Source: Fibrobacter sp. (GTDB lineage Bacteria > Fibrobacterota > Fibrobacteria > Fibrobacterales > Fibrobacteraceae). Taken from it: 42,294 nt of DNA. Below, piece by piece: positions 8,288 to 15,872 of the stretch. The notes below the pieces were generated by a model. That model ran no database searches. It was not told where the DNA came from and was given only the letters and a program-made list of their open reading frames with translations. Position 1 is the stretch's first letter; each line of letters begins with the position of its first letter. The stretch lies in the NCBI GenBank assembly GCA_024398995.1, contig JAKSIE010000015.1, positions 1 through 42,294 on the forward strand, in the 5' to 3' direction. The position numbers were made by a program, and so were the translations under genes.

Positions 8288-8340
8288 GTCTTGCCGACAT
8301 CAGTACCTGTTGCTGTTACGAAATAGCCTTTTATTTTTAT
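8273..8340 (-). pseudogene. bioD: remnant of the start of a dethiobiotin synthetase gene
   Basis: The minus strand encodes KIKGYFVTATGTDVGKTF and a few more residues. This is the BioD N-terminus including its P-loop (GTDVGKT), preceded by ATA codons where an ATG is expected. After VTAATL the frame no longer resembles BioD and stops within seven codons. The break with the barrel remnant is around 8265-8287, so a deletion seems to have joined the first ~20 codons of bioD to the 3' end of another gene. Confidence 0.6.
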
Positions 8341-8427
8341 CTCTAGGGAAGAATTCCTTTAGAATATAAGATAGAAAATAACGTTGAGTTTACTACGTAG
8401 GGTTTTAGAAAATCTATAATTGCATTA

Positions 8428-9024
8428 ATGGATAAAGGTAAAGAAAATACAAGGGTCACTAAGACCAAAAAAGTGCTGAAGGAAGCCGTTGTTGAATTGC
8501 TTAAGCAAGGTGACGCCTCTTTGATCAATGTGTGTTCTATTTGCGAAGTTGCAAAAGTCAATCGCACCACATTCTATAATCATTACCAGGATAAAGAAAC
8601 CTTGCTGAAGGAAATGGTGTTGGATACTGTGGATGCGTCCTCAGAGTTTCTAAAGGCTTTTTTGGAAAAGAAAAACCGTAGTATGGCCATGAGCAAAATG
8701 CTTCAATACTACCGTGAAAATGACGGTTTTTTCTTGACTCTTATGAAAACCGACTATTCCAATACATTCACTAAGCTCATGATTGAGACTTTGTGGGAAA
8801 AGAATTGCCTGTGGAGTGGGGATAAGAACAAGGATATCGCATCTAATAGCTACGAGTATTATCGTACGATTTTTAAGGTGTCCGGTGTTATCCATATGAT
8901 TCTCCATTGGCTGGAAGAAGGACGAAAAATCCCCCTGCCGACCATGTCCAGCGTCATTTTAAGCTTCATCTCTGGAAAAACAACAAAAGCCTATCTTGGT
9001 GTTGAATTAGATGAAAAAAGTTAA
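8428..9024 (+). CDS. TetR-family transcriptional regulator
   Basis: The 198-residue protein has a TetR-type helix-turn-helix at about residues 8-60 (KKVLKEAVVELLKQ..ICEVAKVNRTTFYNHYQDKETLL) and an all-helical C-terminal domain of the kind seen in DhaS-like members. The ligand is unknown. A TATAAT -10 at 8415-8420 ends eight bases before the ATG and no Shine-Dalgarno is visible, so translation may start on a leaderless mRNA. CTACGTAG (8393-8400) and GGAA-GAA-TTCC (8348-8358) upstream are possible operator palindromes. fabF follows 47 bases later; the pair may be functionally linked. Confidence 0.9.
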   Translation: MDKGKENTRVTKTKKVLKEAVVELLKQGDASLINVCSICEVAKVNRTTFYNHYQDKETLLKEMVLDTVDASSEFLKAFLEKKNRSMAMSKMLQYYRENDGFFLTLMKTDYSNTFTKLMIETLWEKNCLWSGDKNKDIASNSYEYYRTIFKVSGVIHMILHWLEEGRKIPLPTMSSVILSFISGKTTKAYLGVELDEKS

Positions 9025-9071
9025 AATCAACACCGTGTTGAAGTCCCCAAAGCAATTTTATCTTTTTGGGA

Positions 9072-10325
9072 ATGGAAAAGAGAAGAGTTGTCATCACAGG
9101 TATGGGAGCCGTGTCTCCCTTGGGCCATAATACGAAAGAATTATGGGATGCTATCAAGAATCATCGTTGTGGCATTGATAGAATTTCGCTTTTTGACCCC
9201 ACATCTTGTCCGGTACAGATTGCTGCCGAAGTAAAGAATTTCAATCCCGAGGAATTCGGCATTTCATCGAAGAATGCCTCACGTATGGGTCGCTTTACCC
9301 AGTTCCTTTTGGCCGCCTCTCTTGAAGCTGTGAAAGATGCTAATCTTGATAATGAAATCCTTGCCGATGAAAAGACCGGTGTTATTGCAGGAAGCGGAAT
9401 CGGTGGCATGGATGTGATTGACCAGTCTTTCAATTATTACGTAGAATCTGGTAAAAAGAAAATTTCTCCTTTTGATGTAGCTCGCCTTATTCCTAATGAA
9501 TCTGTAGCCAATGTGTCTATGGAATTAGGTATCACAGGGTGCGCCTGGGTGGTGTCCTCTGCATGTGCTTCTGGAACAGACGCTCTTGGCGTGGCTCTTA
9601 AGGCCATTCGCTATGGAGATCTGGATGTGTGCCTTGCCGGTGGTTCAGAAAGCTGCATTACAGATTACGCTATTAAGGGCTTTGCTAGCATGCGTGCCCT
9701 GACCTCTCAACATAATGATTGCCCTCAAAAGGCATCTCGACCTTTTGATAAGAATCGTTCTGGCTTTGTAATGGGTGAGGGCGGAGCTGTTCTTGTTCTG
9801 GAAGAACTTGAACATGCAAAAAAACGTGGAGCAAAAATTTATGCGGAATTAGCAGGCTATGGAGCTAGCGCCGATGCCTACCATATTACGTCTCCTAGAC
9901 CCAATGGGGATATTTGTGCTCGAGCTGTTCGTCATGCCCTGCGCGATGCCGATGTGGCTGCAGAAAGTGTTGACTATTACAATGCTCACGGCACTTCTAC
10001 CGCAATGAATGATGTGACTGAATCTCGAATGCTGCAGGACGTTTTTGGCGATCATGCGAAAACGAAGATGAAAATCTCCAGCACCAAGGGTATGACTGGC
10101 CACTGTGTGGGTGCTGCCGGCGCTCTTGAGGCTATCATTTCTACCATGGCAATTTACGATTCCTTCTACCCGGCAAATATTAACTGTGATGAACAGGACG
10201 AAGCTTGCGATATCAATCTTGTGGACGGCGTAGGCTTTACTGGAAACATCGACTGTGCTGTTTCCTCATCTCTGGGCTTTGGTGGGCACAACGGCGTTCT
10301 TGTCTTTAAAAAATATAAGGGATGA
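9072..10325 (+). CDS. fabF: beta-ketoacyl-ACP synthase II
   Basis: This condensing enzyme elongates acyl-ACP with malonyl-ACP. The 417-residue sequence has MEKRRVVITGMGAVSPLG at the N-terminus, the nucleophile Cys165 in VSSACASGTDALG, His306 in NAHGTSTAMND and His344 in GMTGHCVGAAGALEA, giving the full Cys-His-His set. The ATG at 9072 is preferred over an in-frame TTG six bases earlier, since the typical FabF start follows directly. A TATCTT hexamer ends eight bases before it. It is not in a fab operon here: it follows a TetR gene and precedes an unknown membrane protein, so a specialised lipid role is possible. Confidence 0.95.
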   Translation: MEKRRVVITGMGAVSPLGHNTKELWDAIKNHRCGIDRISLFDPTSCPVQIAAEVKNFNPEEFGISSKNASRMGRFTQFLLAASLEAVKDANLDNEILADEKTGVIAGSGIGGMDVIDQSFNYYVESGKKKISPFDVARLIPNESVANVSMELGITGCAWVVSSACASGTDALGVALKAIRYGDLDVCLAGGSESCITDYAIKGFASMRALTSQHNDCPQKASRPFDKNRSGFVMGEGGAVLVLEELEHAKKRGAKIYAELAGYGASADAYHITSPRPNGDICARAVRHALRDADVAAESVDYYNAHGTSTAMNDVTESRMLQDVFGDHAKTKMKISSTKGMTGHCVGAAGALEAIISTMAIYDSFYPANINCDEQDEACDINLVDGVGFTGNIDCAVSSSLGFGGHNGVLVFKKYKG

Positions 10326-10383
10326 TTTTCTATTTTAAAAGTCTGATTGGCTTACAGCGCTAAAGGACTTAATGGAATAGATT

Positions 10384-10845
10384 ATGGCAACCTTAATTGT
10401 AAGAGAAGCGAAATCTCGCTCCCCGTTTCGGCTGCCCCATATGATTTGCCTCAATGGTCGACCTTTGGGGGTTTTGGGAAAAATCGGTAAAGAGGCCTTG
10501 AAGCCTCAGTTGAAATCGGTGCCTGCGCAAGCAAATATCGCGTTGCCCGCTGGGCGTTATACCGTTCGTATTCAAAGTATGATTAAGTGGATTTCCTCCA
10601 CGATTGAGCTTGATGTGTCAGAAACGCAGCCTGCTGTTGTTGAATTCGATCATAAGGAATTTTGGTGGGACTTACTTTTTCTTGGCGATATTATCGCTTG
10701 GATTGTTCAGCTGTTCGTGACCTTTGATAATCCTTGGAACATCGTGTATGAGGTGGTTTCCAATGGTGCATTTTTGATTTGGCTCATTCATCAATTCCGC
10801 ATAAGGAATAAGTATTTTTCTTTTAAGGTGTTAAAAGATGAGTAA
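10384..10845 (+). CDS. unknown small membrane protein
   Basis: I do not recognise this 153-residue protein. The first ~90 residues look like a beta-rich domain (ICLNGRPLGVLGKIG, ANIALPAGRYTVRIQS, STIELDVSE), of the type seen in small PEGA-like or DUF2846-like modules that sit at a membrane surface. Two hydrophobic stretches follow, at about 97-118 and 125-142, ending in a basic tail (RIRNKYFSFKVLKDE). There is no signal peptide. It starts 58 bases after fabF on the same strand and might be co-transcribed. Confidence 0.7.
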   Translation: MATLIVREAKSRSPFRLPHMICLNGRPLGVLGKIGKEALKPQLKSVPAQANIALPAGRYTVRIQSMIKWISSTIELDVSETQPAVVEFDHKEFWWDLLFLGDIIAWIVQLFVTFDNPWNIVYEVVSNGAFLIWLIHQFRIRNKYFSFKVLKDE

Positions 10846-11000
10846 GTTTTGTTCTGCATCAAAAGCCAGAAGGGAATCACTTTTTCATGTCTATAATTTA
10901 GAAAAACTTCAGTTCAATGCTATTCCTGCGTTGTTTCTGCTTAACTATATTTGGTAGAGGTTCAAGCCTCAAAAAAATGCTGCCGGGAATTTGGTCTACT

Positions 11001-11858
11001 ATGAAAACCGAAAAAAGAAATCTGACTTATGTTCAAAAAGTAGAACGTAGCATTTCTACTACTTACCGCGAACGTTTGTGGACTCCTTTTATCAATGCAA
11101 TTAAACAGTACAAGTTGATTGAAGAAGGTGATAAGATTGCGGTCTGTATTTCCGGCGGCAAGGATTCCATGCTAATGGCAAAGTTGATGCAGATGCTTAC
11201 CCGCCATAGCGATTTCAAGTTTGAAGTTTTGTACTTGGTGATGGACCCAGGCTATAACGAAGTTAATCGCGCAAAAATCGAAAGCAACGCGGCCCTTCTG
11301 GAAATTCCCATTACCGTTTTTGAGACCAATATTTTTGACGTGGCCAACAAAAGTGATCACTCTCCTTGCTATTTGTGCGCCAAGATGCGTCGCGGCCACT
11401 TGTACAATAAGGCGAGAGAACTGGGCTGCAACAAGATTGCCTTAGGGCACCATTTTTCGGATGTCATTGAAACTACGGTTTTGAGCATGTTCTACGGTTC
11501 TCAATTGCAGGGGATGATTCCTATGCTCCGTAGCCAGAATTACGATGGCATGACTTTGATTCGTCCGTTGTACTGCATTCATGAACAGGATATTATCTCG
11601 TGGAAAAATTACAATGACTTGCAGTTCATTCAGTGTGCCTGTCGATTTACAGAGAACATAACCGTTAGCGATGATGGCAGTAGCAGCAGCAAACGCCAGG
11701 AAATTAAGCAACTTATCAAGAAGTTGAAACAGACCAATCCCAATATTGAAAAGAGCATCTTCAATGCAATTCATTCCGTATGCATTGAAACCTTCCCGGG
11801 ATTCAAGGCGGAAGGTAGTTCACATTCTTTCTTGGAACGGTTTGAAAAAGAAGAATAG
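11001..11858 (+). CDS. ttcA: PP-loop tRNA thiolase, TtcA-like
   Basis: The protein resembles TtcA, which makes 2-thiocytidine at tRNA position 32. It has the PP-loop CISGGKDS (S51-S56), a Cys123-x-x-Cys126 pair in SPCYLCAKMRRGHLY, GCNKIALGHHFSDVIETT, and further cysteines C212 and C214 (QCACRF). This is the pattern of the iron-sulfur-dependent TtcA family, which uses three cysteines. I chose the ATG at 11001 because a TATATT -10-like hexamer lies at 10946-10951; an upstream ATG at 10917 would precede that promoter and adds a non-homologous stretch. An ATG at 10977 is also possible. Family level is secure; substrate (cytidine 32) is inferred. Confidence 0.88.
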   Translation: MKTEKRNLTYVQKVERSISTTYRERLWTPFINAIKQYKLIEEGDKIAVCISGGKDSMLMAKLMQMLTRHSDFKFEVLYLVMDPGYNEVNRAKIESNAALLEIPITVFETNIFDVANKSDHSPCYLCAKMRRGHLYNKARELGCNKIALGHHFSDVIETTVLSMFYGSQLQGMIPMLRSQNYDGMTLIRPLYCIHEQDIISWKNYNDLQFIQCACRFTENITVSDDGSSSSKRQEIKQLIKKLKQTNPNIEKSIFNAIHSVCIETFPGFKAEGSSHSFLERFEKEE

Positions 11859-11868
11859 AGCTGAGTAC

Positions 11869-13212
11869 CTACTCAAAAAGGTCACTTAAATATTCAGCGA
11901 TTAATCCTCTTTGTGCCGGAGCGAAACAATCAAAGAATCGGTGCAAATCTTCGCTTGAAAAATTTGGATTGTATTCAAAAAGCATTCGGCTTTGCTTTCG
12001 GTATTCGTCGAAATTTTGGGCTCTGTAGTTGCAGGCGATTGTCAGCAATCTTGCGTAGGGGATTTCTGGATGGAACATCAAAAGCTGTTCAGAAATCTTT
12101 TGGCATTCCTCGTACTCGCCGTGCATAAAGTGAATGAAGGCGCTTGCCAGAATCTGGAAGGGCTGGTACATGGATTCCGGTATAACTCGGTTGTATTCAT
12201 CCAGCTGAAGTTGGGCCTTTTCGCTTTGATCTGTGAGGGAGTAGACCTGAGATAGCATCCTTCGGCATATCGCGTGTATCGGGCTGCTGCTGTGCATAAT
12301 GAGCTCAAAGTAGTTGATAGCCTCGCGGTTATTGCCCAGGAGCATATTATACAGCGCAATAGAATATAGAGCGTAAACGGACGAGGGGTTTTTGCGCATC
12401 GCATCGCTGACAATCTCGCCGATTTTCTTGATGTATTCTTCGCCATTAACCCAGTTCTCTGTGATGGCGGCGTAGTAGGTCGCGGTCAATGCGCCTGCGA
12501 CAAAGTCGGTATGCTTGCCGCCCTGCAGTAAAGCCTGCAGAATTTTTTCACCTTGTTCAAAATCGGACTTGCTGCGGATCTCTATTTTCAGAATGGTGTA
12601 GCAGGATGCGTACCACCACTGGGGCGCAGAGTTGGGACATACTTCGTACGTGTTTGCTGCGGCGAGAATGATGTGCCGGAACAGCTGCAGAGCAGTCTGT
12701 TCAGTAAGTAGATTGATGTCTTCGTTGCCCTGGATTTTTTGCAGGTTAGACCATAGGAGAGCCTCGCTGTCTTTTTTATGAAGCGACAGGAATAATGCTT
12801 GATTCTCTCCCTGGGTCGTCGACAACTTGATTCGATAATCGCATTGCCTATCGTCGTCGTTGGGGCCACAGATCTTGATTTGAAAAACTCCACAGCCTTG
12901 CAGTGCCTGCACAACGCCCAGATAAAGAGTGTGCGCCAATGGTGCATTTTGGAAATCGTCATTGTGGCAGATTGCCAAGGTGATTTCTTCTTTATCTTCG
13001 TCCTGCGGATCGGAGGCCATGTCTGTAGAAACCGCTTCGGTTCGGTTTGTGACTTCTAGGATCCTATAGATGTTGGCAAGATGGACTTTAACGGTGTTTG
13101 CAGAGATATTCAGGGCGAAGCAAATTTCGCTATTGGTCAAGCCTTTACGCAAGAGACTGAGAATCTCTTTCTGACGGCTGGTCAATTCCTGTTTCTTTCC
13201 TAATTCGCCCAT
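11869..13212 (-). CDS. LuxR-type HTH regulator with TPR-like C-terminal region
   Basis: This 447-residue protein has a LuxR/GerE helix-turn-helix at its N-terminus (about 9-68: LTSRQKEILSLLRKGLTNSEICFALNISANTVKVHLANIYRIL), not in the usual C-terminal place. The middle (about 75-190) is a domain I cannot name, and the rest (about 200-440) is helical and TPR-like (YALYSIALYNMLLGNNREAINYFELIM). No receiver domain or ATPase motif is seen. It is convergent with ttcA and divergent from the sodium:solute symporter gene, 82 bases away, so the symporter is its most likely target. A perfect palindrome lies between them. Confidence 0.8.
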   Translation of the reverse strand: MGELGKKQELTSRQKEILSLLRKGLTNSEICFALNISANTVKVHLANIYRILEVTNRTEAVSTDMASDPQDEDKEEITLAICHNDDFQNAPLAHTLYLGVVQALQGCGVFQIKICGPNDDDRQCDYRIKLSTTQGENQALFLSLHKKDSEALLWSNLQKIQGNEDINLLTEQTALQLFRHIILAAANTYEVCPNSAPQWWYASCYTILKIEIRSKSDFEQGEKILQALLQGGKHTDFVAGALTATYYAAITENWVNGEEYIKKIGEIVSDAMRKNPSSVYALYSIALYNMLLGNNREAINYFELIMHSSSPIHAICRRMLSQVYSLTDQSEKAQLQLDEYNRVIPESMYQPFQILASAFIHFMHGEYEECQKISEQLLMFHPEIPYARLLTIACNYRAQNFDEYRKQSRMLFEYNPNFSSEDLHRFFDCFAPAQRGLIAEYLSDLFE

Positions 13213-13252
13213 ATGTCGGTAAATCTAACTAATTTTTTTTCTTTCCCTACTG

Positions 13253-13267
13253 GATATGGGTCATATC
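13253..13267. promoter_or_regulatory. palindrome in the luxR-type / symporter divergent region
   Basis: GATATG-GGT-CATATC is a perfect 6-3-6 inverted repeat 28 bases before the symporter start. A looser inverted repeat of AACTAATTTTTTT and AAAAAAAGTTAATT flanks it. It is a reasonable operator for the divergent regulator. Confidence 0.45.
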
Positions 13268-13294
13268 TAGAAAAAAAGTTAATTTTGGGGCTGT

Positions 13295-14650
13295 ATGAAG
13301 CTACTGGTTATTTATTTCTTGGTCCTGGGATTTATTTGTGTCCGCGATTTATTCAAGGTCAAGAATTTTGACGACTATGTAGTGGCGGGTCGCCGTCAAA
13401 GTGCGCCCTTTGTCTTTATGAGCCTTATGGCCACGGTTCTTGGGGCCAGCGCCACTATCGGTATTGCCGCCCGTGCAGAATCTATTGGGTTTGCGGCCTT
13501 CTGGTGGCTGGGTGTTGGTGCTATCGGTTTTTGGTTCCAGGCGGCTTTCTTAAGTAAGCCTATTCACGACTTGGATGTCCGTACCCTTCCGGAACTTGCA
13601 GAAAAGACCGTGGGGAAGGTTGGCCGCAAGTTGGTGGCACTTATTATTGCCGTTTCCTGGATCGGAATTATTGCGGCTCAGTTTGCGGCGGTGGCAGGTT
13701 TCATTGGACTGGTTCTGGGACACGACGCCGGTACTTTATCTGTAGTGATTACGGCGACTATCGTTATCGTATATACGCTGCTGGGCGGCCAGCTTTCTGT
13801 GGTGCGCACGGATGCCTTGCAGTTCGGAATTCTGGCATTGGGATTTGTTGCAGCTGTGGTTTATTTACTTGGCGGATTCTCCGGTGTGGAAAGCGCTTCT
13901 GTTACGGAGTTAGACTTTTCGCTGCTGAATGAAAAGTTTGGCGCCTCAGACCTAGCCATGATGCTCTTTACCGTAGGTGGAGCCTACTTCCTGGGGCCGG
14001 ATGTCATCTCCCGAAACCTGGTGGCTAAGGATGCAAGTTCCGCCCGCAAGGCCGTTATTGCAGGTAGTTTCTCCATTCTTGTATTCAGCGTGATTATTGT
14101 TCTTTTGGGAATGTGGGCTGCGCAGTACGCTCCTGATGTGGCTTCGGGTGTGAGCGGTGGCGGTTCCGGCGCAAAGACCAATGCCTTGTTCCGCTTGGCT
14201 TCAGGAGTGTTGCCTTTGCCCTTGGCTGCTCTTCTTTCCGTTGGCCTTCTCTCTGCGTTGCTTTCTTCTGCGGATACCTGCTTGATCAATTCTGCAGCTA
14301 TTTTCGGAAACGATATCCTTAACACCCGCAAGATTTCTGTTGTCCGAGTCATCGTGGTTGTAATTGGCCTTATCGCCATGGTTCTTGCCTTGGGCGGCAA
14401 TGATATCATTAGCCTTTTGACCATGGCTTACTCCGTTTATACACCGGGAATTGTGGCGCCTTTGGCTGTTGCTATTATAGCCCGCAAGAAGTACGAAATC
14501 AGGAAACCTTTCTGGTATGCCGGTGTTTGTCTTGGAGGCTTATGCGGTTTTGTGCCGGTGGTCTATATGCCCCATATTGGGATTGCGATTTCCTTGATTT
14601 TTGCGTTGGTTAGCTTGAAAAAGAGAAAAAATGGATCTTTTTCCCATTAA
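13295..14650 (+). CDS. sodium:solute symporter (SSS family)
   Basis: The 451-residue integral membrane protein has about 12-13 hydrophobic helices and the typical SSS opening: a first helix, then KNFDDYVVAGRRQSAPFVFMSLMATVLGASATIG. Sodium-site-like serines appear in SALLSSADTCLINSAAIFGNDI (about 325-346). It would import a small solute with sodium; the substrate cannot be told from sequence. GGGG lies about seven bases before the ATG. The gene is divergent from the LuxR-HTH/TPR regulator and is followed by a LysR gene. Confidence 0.9.
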   Translation: MKLLVIYFLVLGFICVRDLFKVKNFDDYVVAGRRQSAPFVFMSLMATVLGASATIGIAARAESIGFAAFWWLGVGAIGFWFQAAFLSKPIHDLDVRTLPELAEKTVGKVGRKLVALIIAVSWIGIIAAQFAAVAGFIGLVLGHDAGTLSVVITATIVIVYTLLGGQLSVVRTDALQFGILALGFVAAVVYLLGGFSGVESASVTELDFSLLNEKFGASDLAMMLFTVGGAYFLGPDVISRNLVAKDASSARKAVIAGSFSILVFSVIIVLLGMWAAQYAPDVASGVSGGGSGAKTNALFRLASGVLPLPLAALLSVGLLSALLSSADTCLINSAAIFGNDILNTRKISVVRVIVVVIGLIAMVLALGGNDIISLLTMAYSVYTPGIVAPLAVAIIARKKYEIRKPFWYAGVCLGGLCGFVPVVYMPHIGIAISLIFALVSLKKRKNGSFSH

Positions 14651-14694
14651 ATCTATAGGAAATCAAAGGCTATTTAACTATATTTTCTATAGAT
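14651..14694. promoter_or_regulatory. long imperfect inverted repeat upstream of the LysR gene
   Basis: ATCTATAGGAAAT (14651-14663) and ATTTTCTATAGAT (14682-14694) match at 12 of 13 positions as an inverted repeat around an 18-base centre. It begins directly after the symporter stop and covers a TATATT -10-like sequence. It could be an operator or an mRNA hairpin at the end of the symporter transcript. Confidence 0.45.
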
Positions 14695-14696
14695 AA

Positions 14697-14718
14697 CGTC
14701 AATATCGATAAATTGACG
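14697..14718. promoter_or_regulatory. inverted repeat, likely LysR autoregulatory site
   Basis: CGTCAAT and ATTGACG are perfect inverted 7-mers separated by ATCGATAA, 25 bases before the LysR start codon. LysR proteins typically bind such interrupted dyads near their own promoters. Confidence 0.45.
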
Positions 14719-14742
14719 GGGAAAAATAACGCTGGAGAATTC

Positions 14743-15684
14743 ATGACACTTCAACAACTTCGCTACGCAATCGGCATTGCAAAAGTAGGCTCCTTTAACA
14801 AGGCCGCTGAAGCACTGTTTATTTCCCAGCCCTCCCTGACCGCTGCCATCCACGACCTGGAAAACGAAATCGGTATTGTCATCTTTAACCGTTCCAGTCG
14901 CGGTGTAACCCTCACTCCCGAGGGTGAAGAATTCATTGCTCAGGCTAACCAGCTGTACCACCACTACGAAACGGTTCTAGATAATTACAGCAAGAGTGAA
15001 CAGAAAAAAAAGAAGTTTGCAGTTTCCACCCAGCATTATTCCTTTGCGGTAAAGTCTTTTGTGGACCTTGTCAAACGTTACAATATTGATGACTATGAAT
15101 TCGCCATTCGCGAGACAAAGACCAAGGAAGTTATCGACGACGTGGCTGCTTTGAAGAGTGAAATCGGTATTCTTTACCTCAGCGATTTCAACCGCAAGTA
15201 TATTACGTATTTGCTGAAGGAACACGACCTGGAATTCCATAAGCTTATCGACTGCCATGCCTACGCCTATATGTGGAAGGATCATCCCTTGGCAAGCAAG
15301 AAATCCGTGAATTTGGAAGACCTTTCCCAGTATCCTTGCCTTTCCTTTGAGCAGGGCGAAAGCGGTAGCTACTATTTCGCCGAAGAAATCCTCAGTACCA
15401 ATGAATACCATAAGACGATCAAGGCCAATGACCGCGCTACCATGCTGAACTTGATGGTTGGTCTTAACGGATATACACTCTGCTCAGGTATCATCAGCGA
15501 AGAAATCAACGGTTCTGACTACGTTGCCGTCCCCTTCAAGGATGCCAAGGGCGAGGACGACCGCACCATGGAAATTGGCTACATTACCAAGAAGAACTTT
15601 ATGCTCAGTACCATTTGCCGGATTTATATCCGCGAAATGGAGGCGTATCTCCAGGCGTATACTACAGGCAAAACTGCCGAGTAA
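14743..15684 (+). CDS. LysR-family transcriptional regulator
   Basis: A winged helix-turn-helix occupies about residues 1-60 (MTLQQLRYAIGIAKVGSF..AAEALFISQPSLTAAIHDLENEIG), followed by a substrate-binding-type effector domain (about 90-290). The ATG at 14743 is chosen because it gives the standard LysR N-terminus and has GGAG six bases upstream; a TTG at 14713 is an unlikely alternative. The length of 313 is normal. The effector is unknown. Two inverted repeats in the 92 bases before it suggest autoregulation and perhaps control of the preceding symporter. Confidence 0.92.
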   Translation: MTLQQLRYAIGIAKVGSFNKAAEALFISQPSLTAAIHDLENEIGIVIFNRSSRGVTLTPEGEEFIAQANQLYHHYETVLDNYSKSEQKKKKFAVSTQHYSFAVKSFVDLVKRYNIDDYEFAIRETKTKEVIDDVAALKSEIGILYLSDFNRKYITYLLKEHDLEFHKLIDCHAYAYMWKDHPLASKKSVNLEDLSQYPCLSFEQGESGSYYFAEEILSTNEYHKTIKANDRATMLNLMVGLNGYTLCSGIISEEINGSDYVAVPFKDAKGEDDRTMEIGYITKKNFMLSTICRIYIREMEAYLQAYTTGKTAE

Positions 15685-15759
15685 TTGCGGCTCATGTCAA
15701 GGGTGGCCTTTCTTACAAAAATGTGAAAAAGTGGCTTTTTTGAAACAAAAACGCCGTTT

Positions 15760-15775
15760 TGTGACCATTGTCACA
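15760..15775. promoter_or_regulatory. perfect CRP-consensus palindrome
   Basis: TGTGACCATTGTCACA matches the CRP/FNR-family consensus TGTGA-N6-TCACA exactly. Its centre is 79 bases before the -10 of the TIGR02147 operon, i.e. about -89 from the inferred transcription start, and 22.5 bases upstream of the shared hemicellulase-type operator. No other promoter of the cluster in this window has it. Confidence 0.5.
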
Positions 15776-15782
15776 AGCCCCT

Positions 15783-15849
15783 TGGATAATTCATCCATAG
15801 GGATTTTTTAAAAAGGTTTCTTTTTGTTAACCCAAAGTCTATCTTATAA
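15783..15849 (+). promoter_or_regulatory. shared operator and promoter, TIGR02147 operon
   Basis: Operator TGGATA-ATT-CATCCA at 15783-15797 (centre 15790) and -10-like TTATAA at 15844-15849, 56.5 bases away. The tetranucleotide at +49 is CTAT rather than GRTA. This puts the putative regulator gene under the same element as the enzyme genes. Confidence 0.65.
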
Positions 15850-15864
15850 ATGTTAAATTTGGGT
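15830..15864. promoter_or_regulatory. inverted repeat bracketing the -10 of the TIGR02147 operon
   Basis: ACCCAAA (15830-15836) and TTTGGGT (15858-15864) are exact inverted repeats flanking the -10 and the likely transcription start, nine bases before the ATG. It could be a repressor site or a leader hairpin; no clear Shine-Dalgarno is visible here. Confidence 0.4.
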
Positions 15865-15872
15865 AAATAAAT

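Noticed and set aside
8054..8326. 90-codon plus-strand frame in the pseudogene region
   Set aside because: The opposite strand gives better explained protein remnants (BioD start and barrel end).
15703..15744. Possible terminator after the LysR gene
   Set aside because: The GGCC...GTGGC stem is interrupted by several mismatches despite the six T after it; support is too weak.
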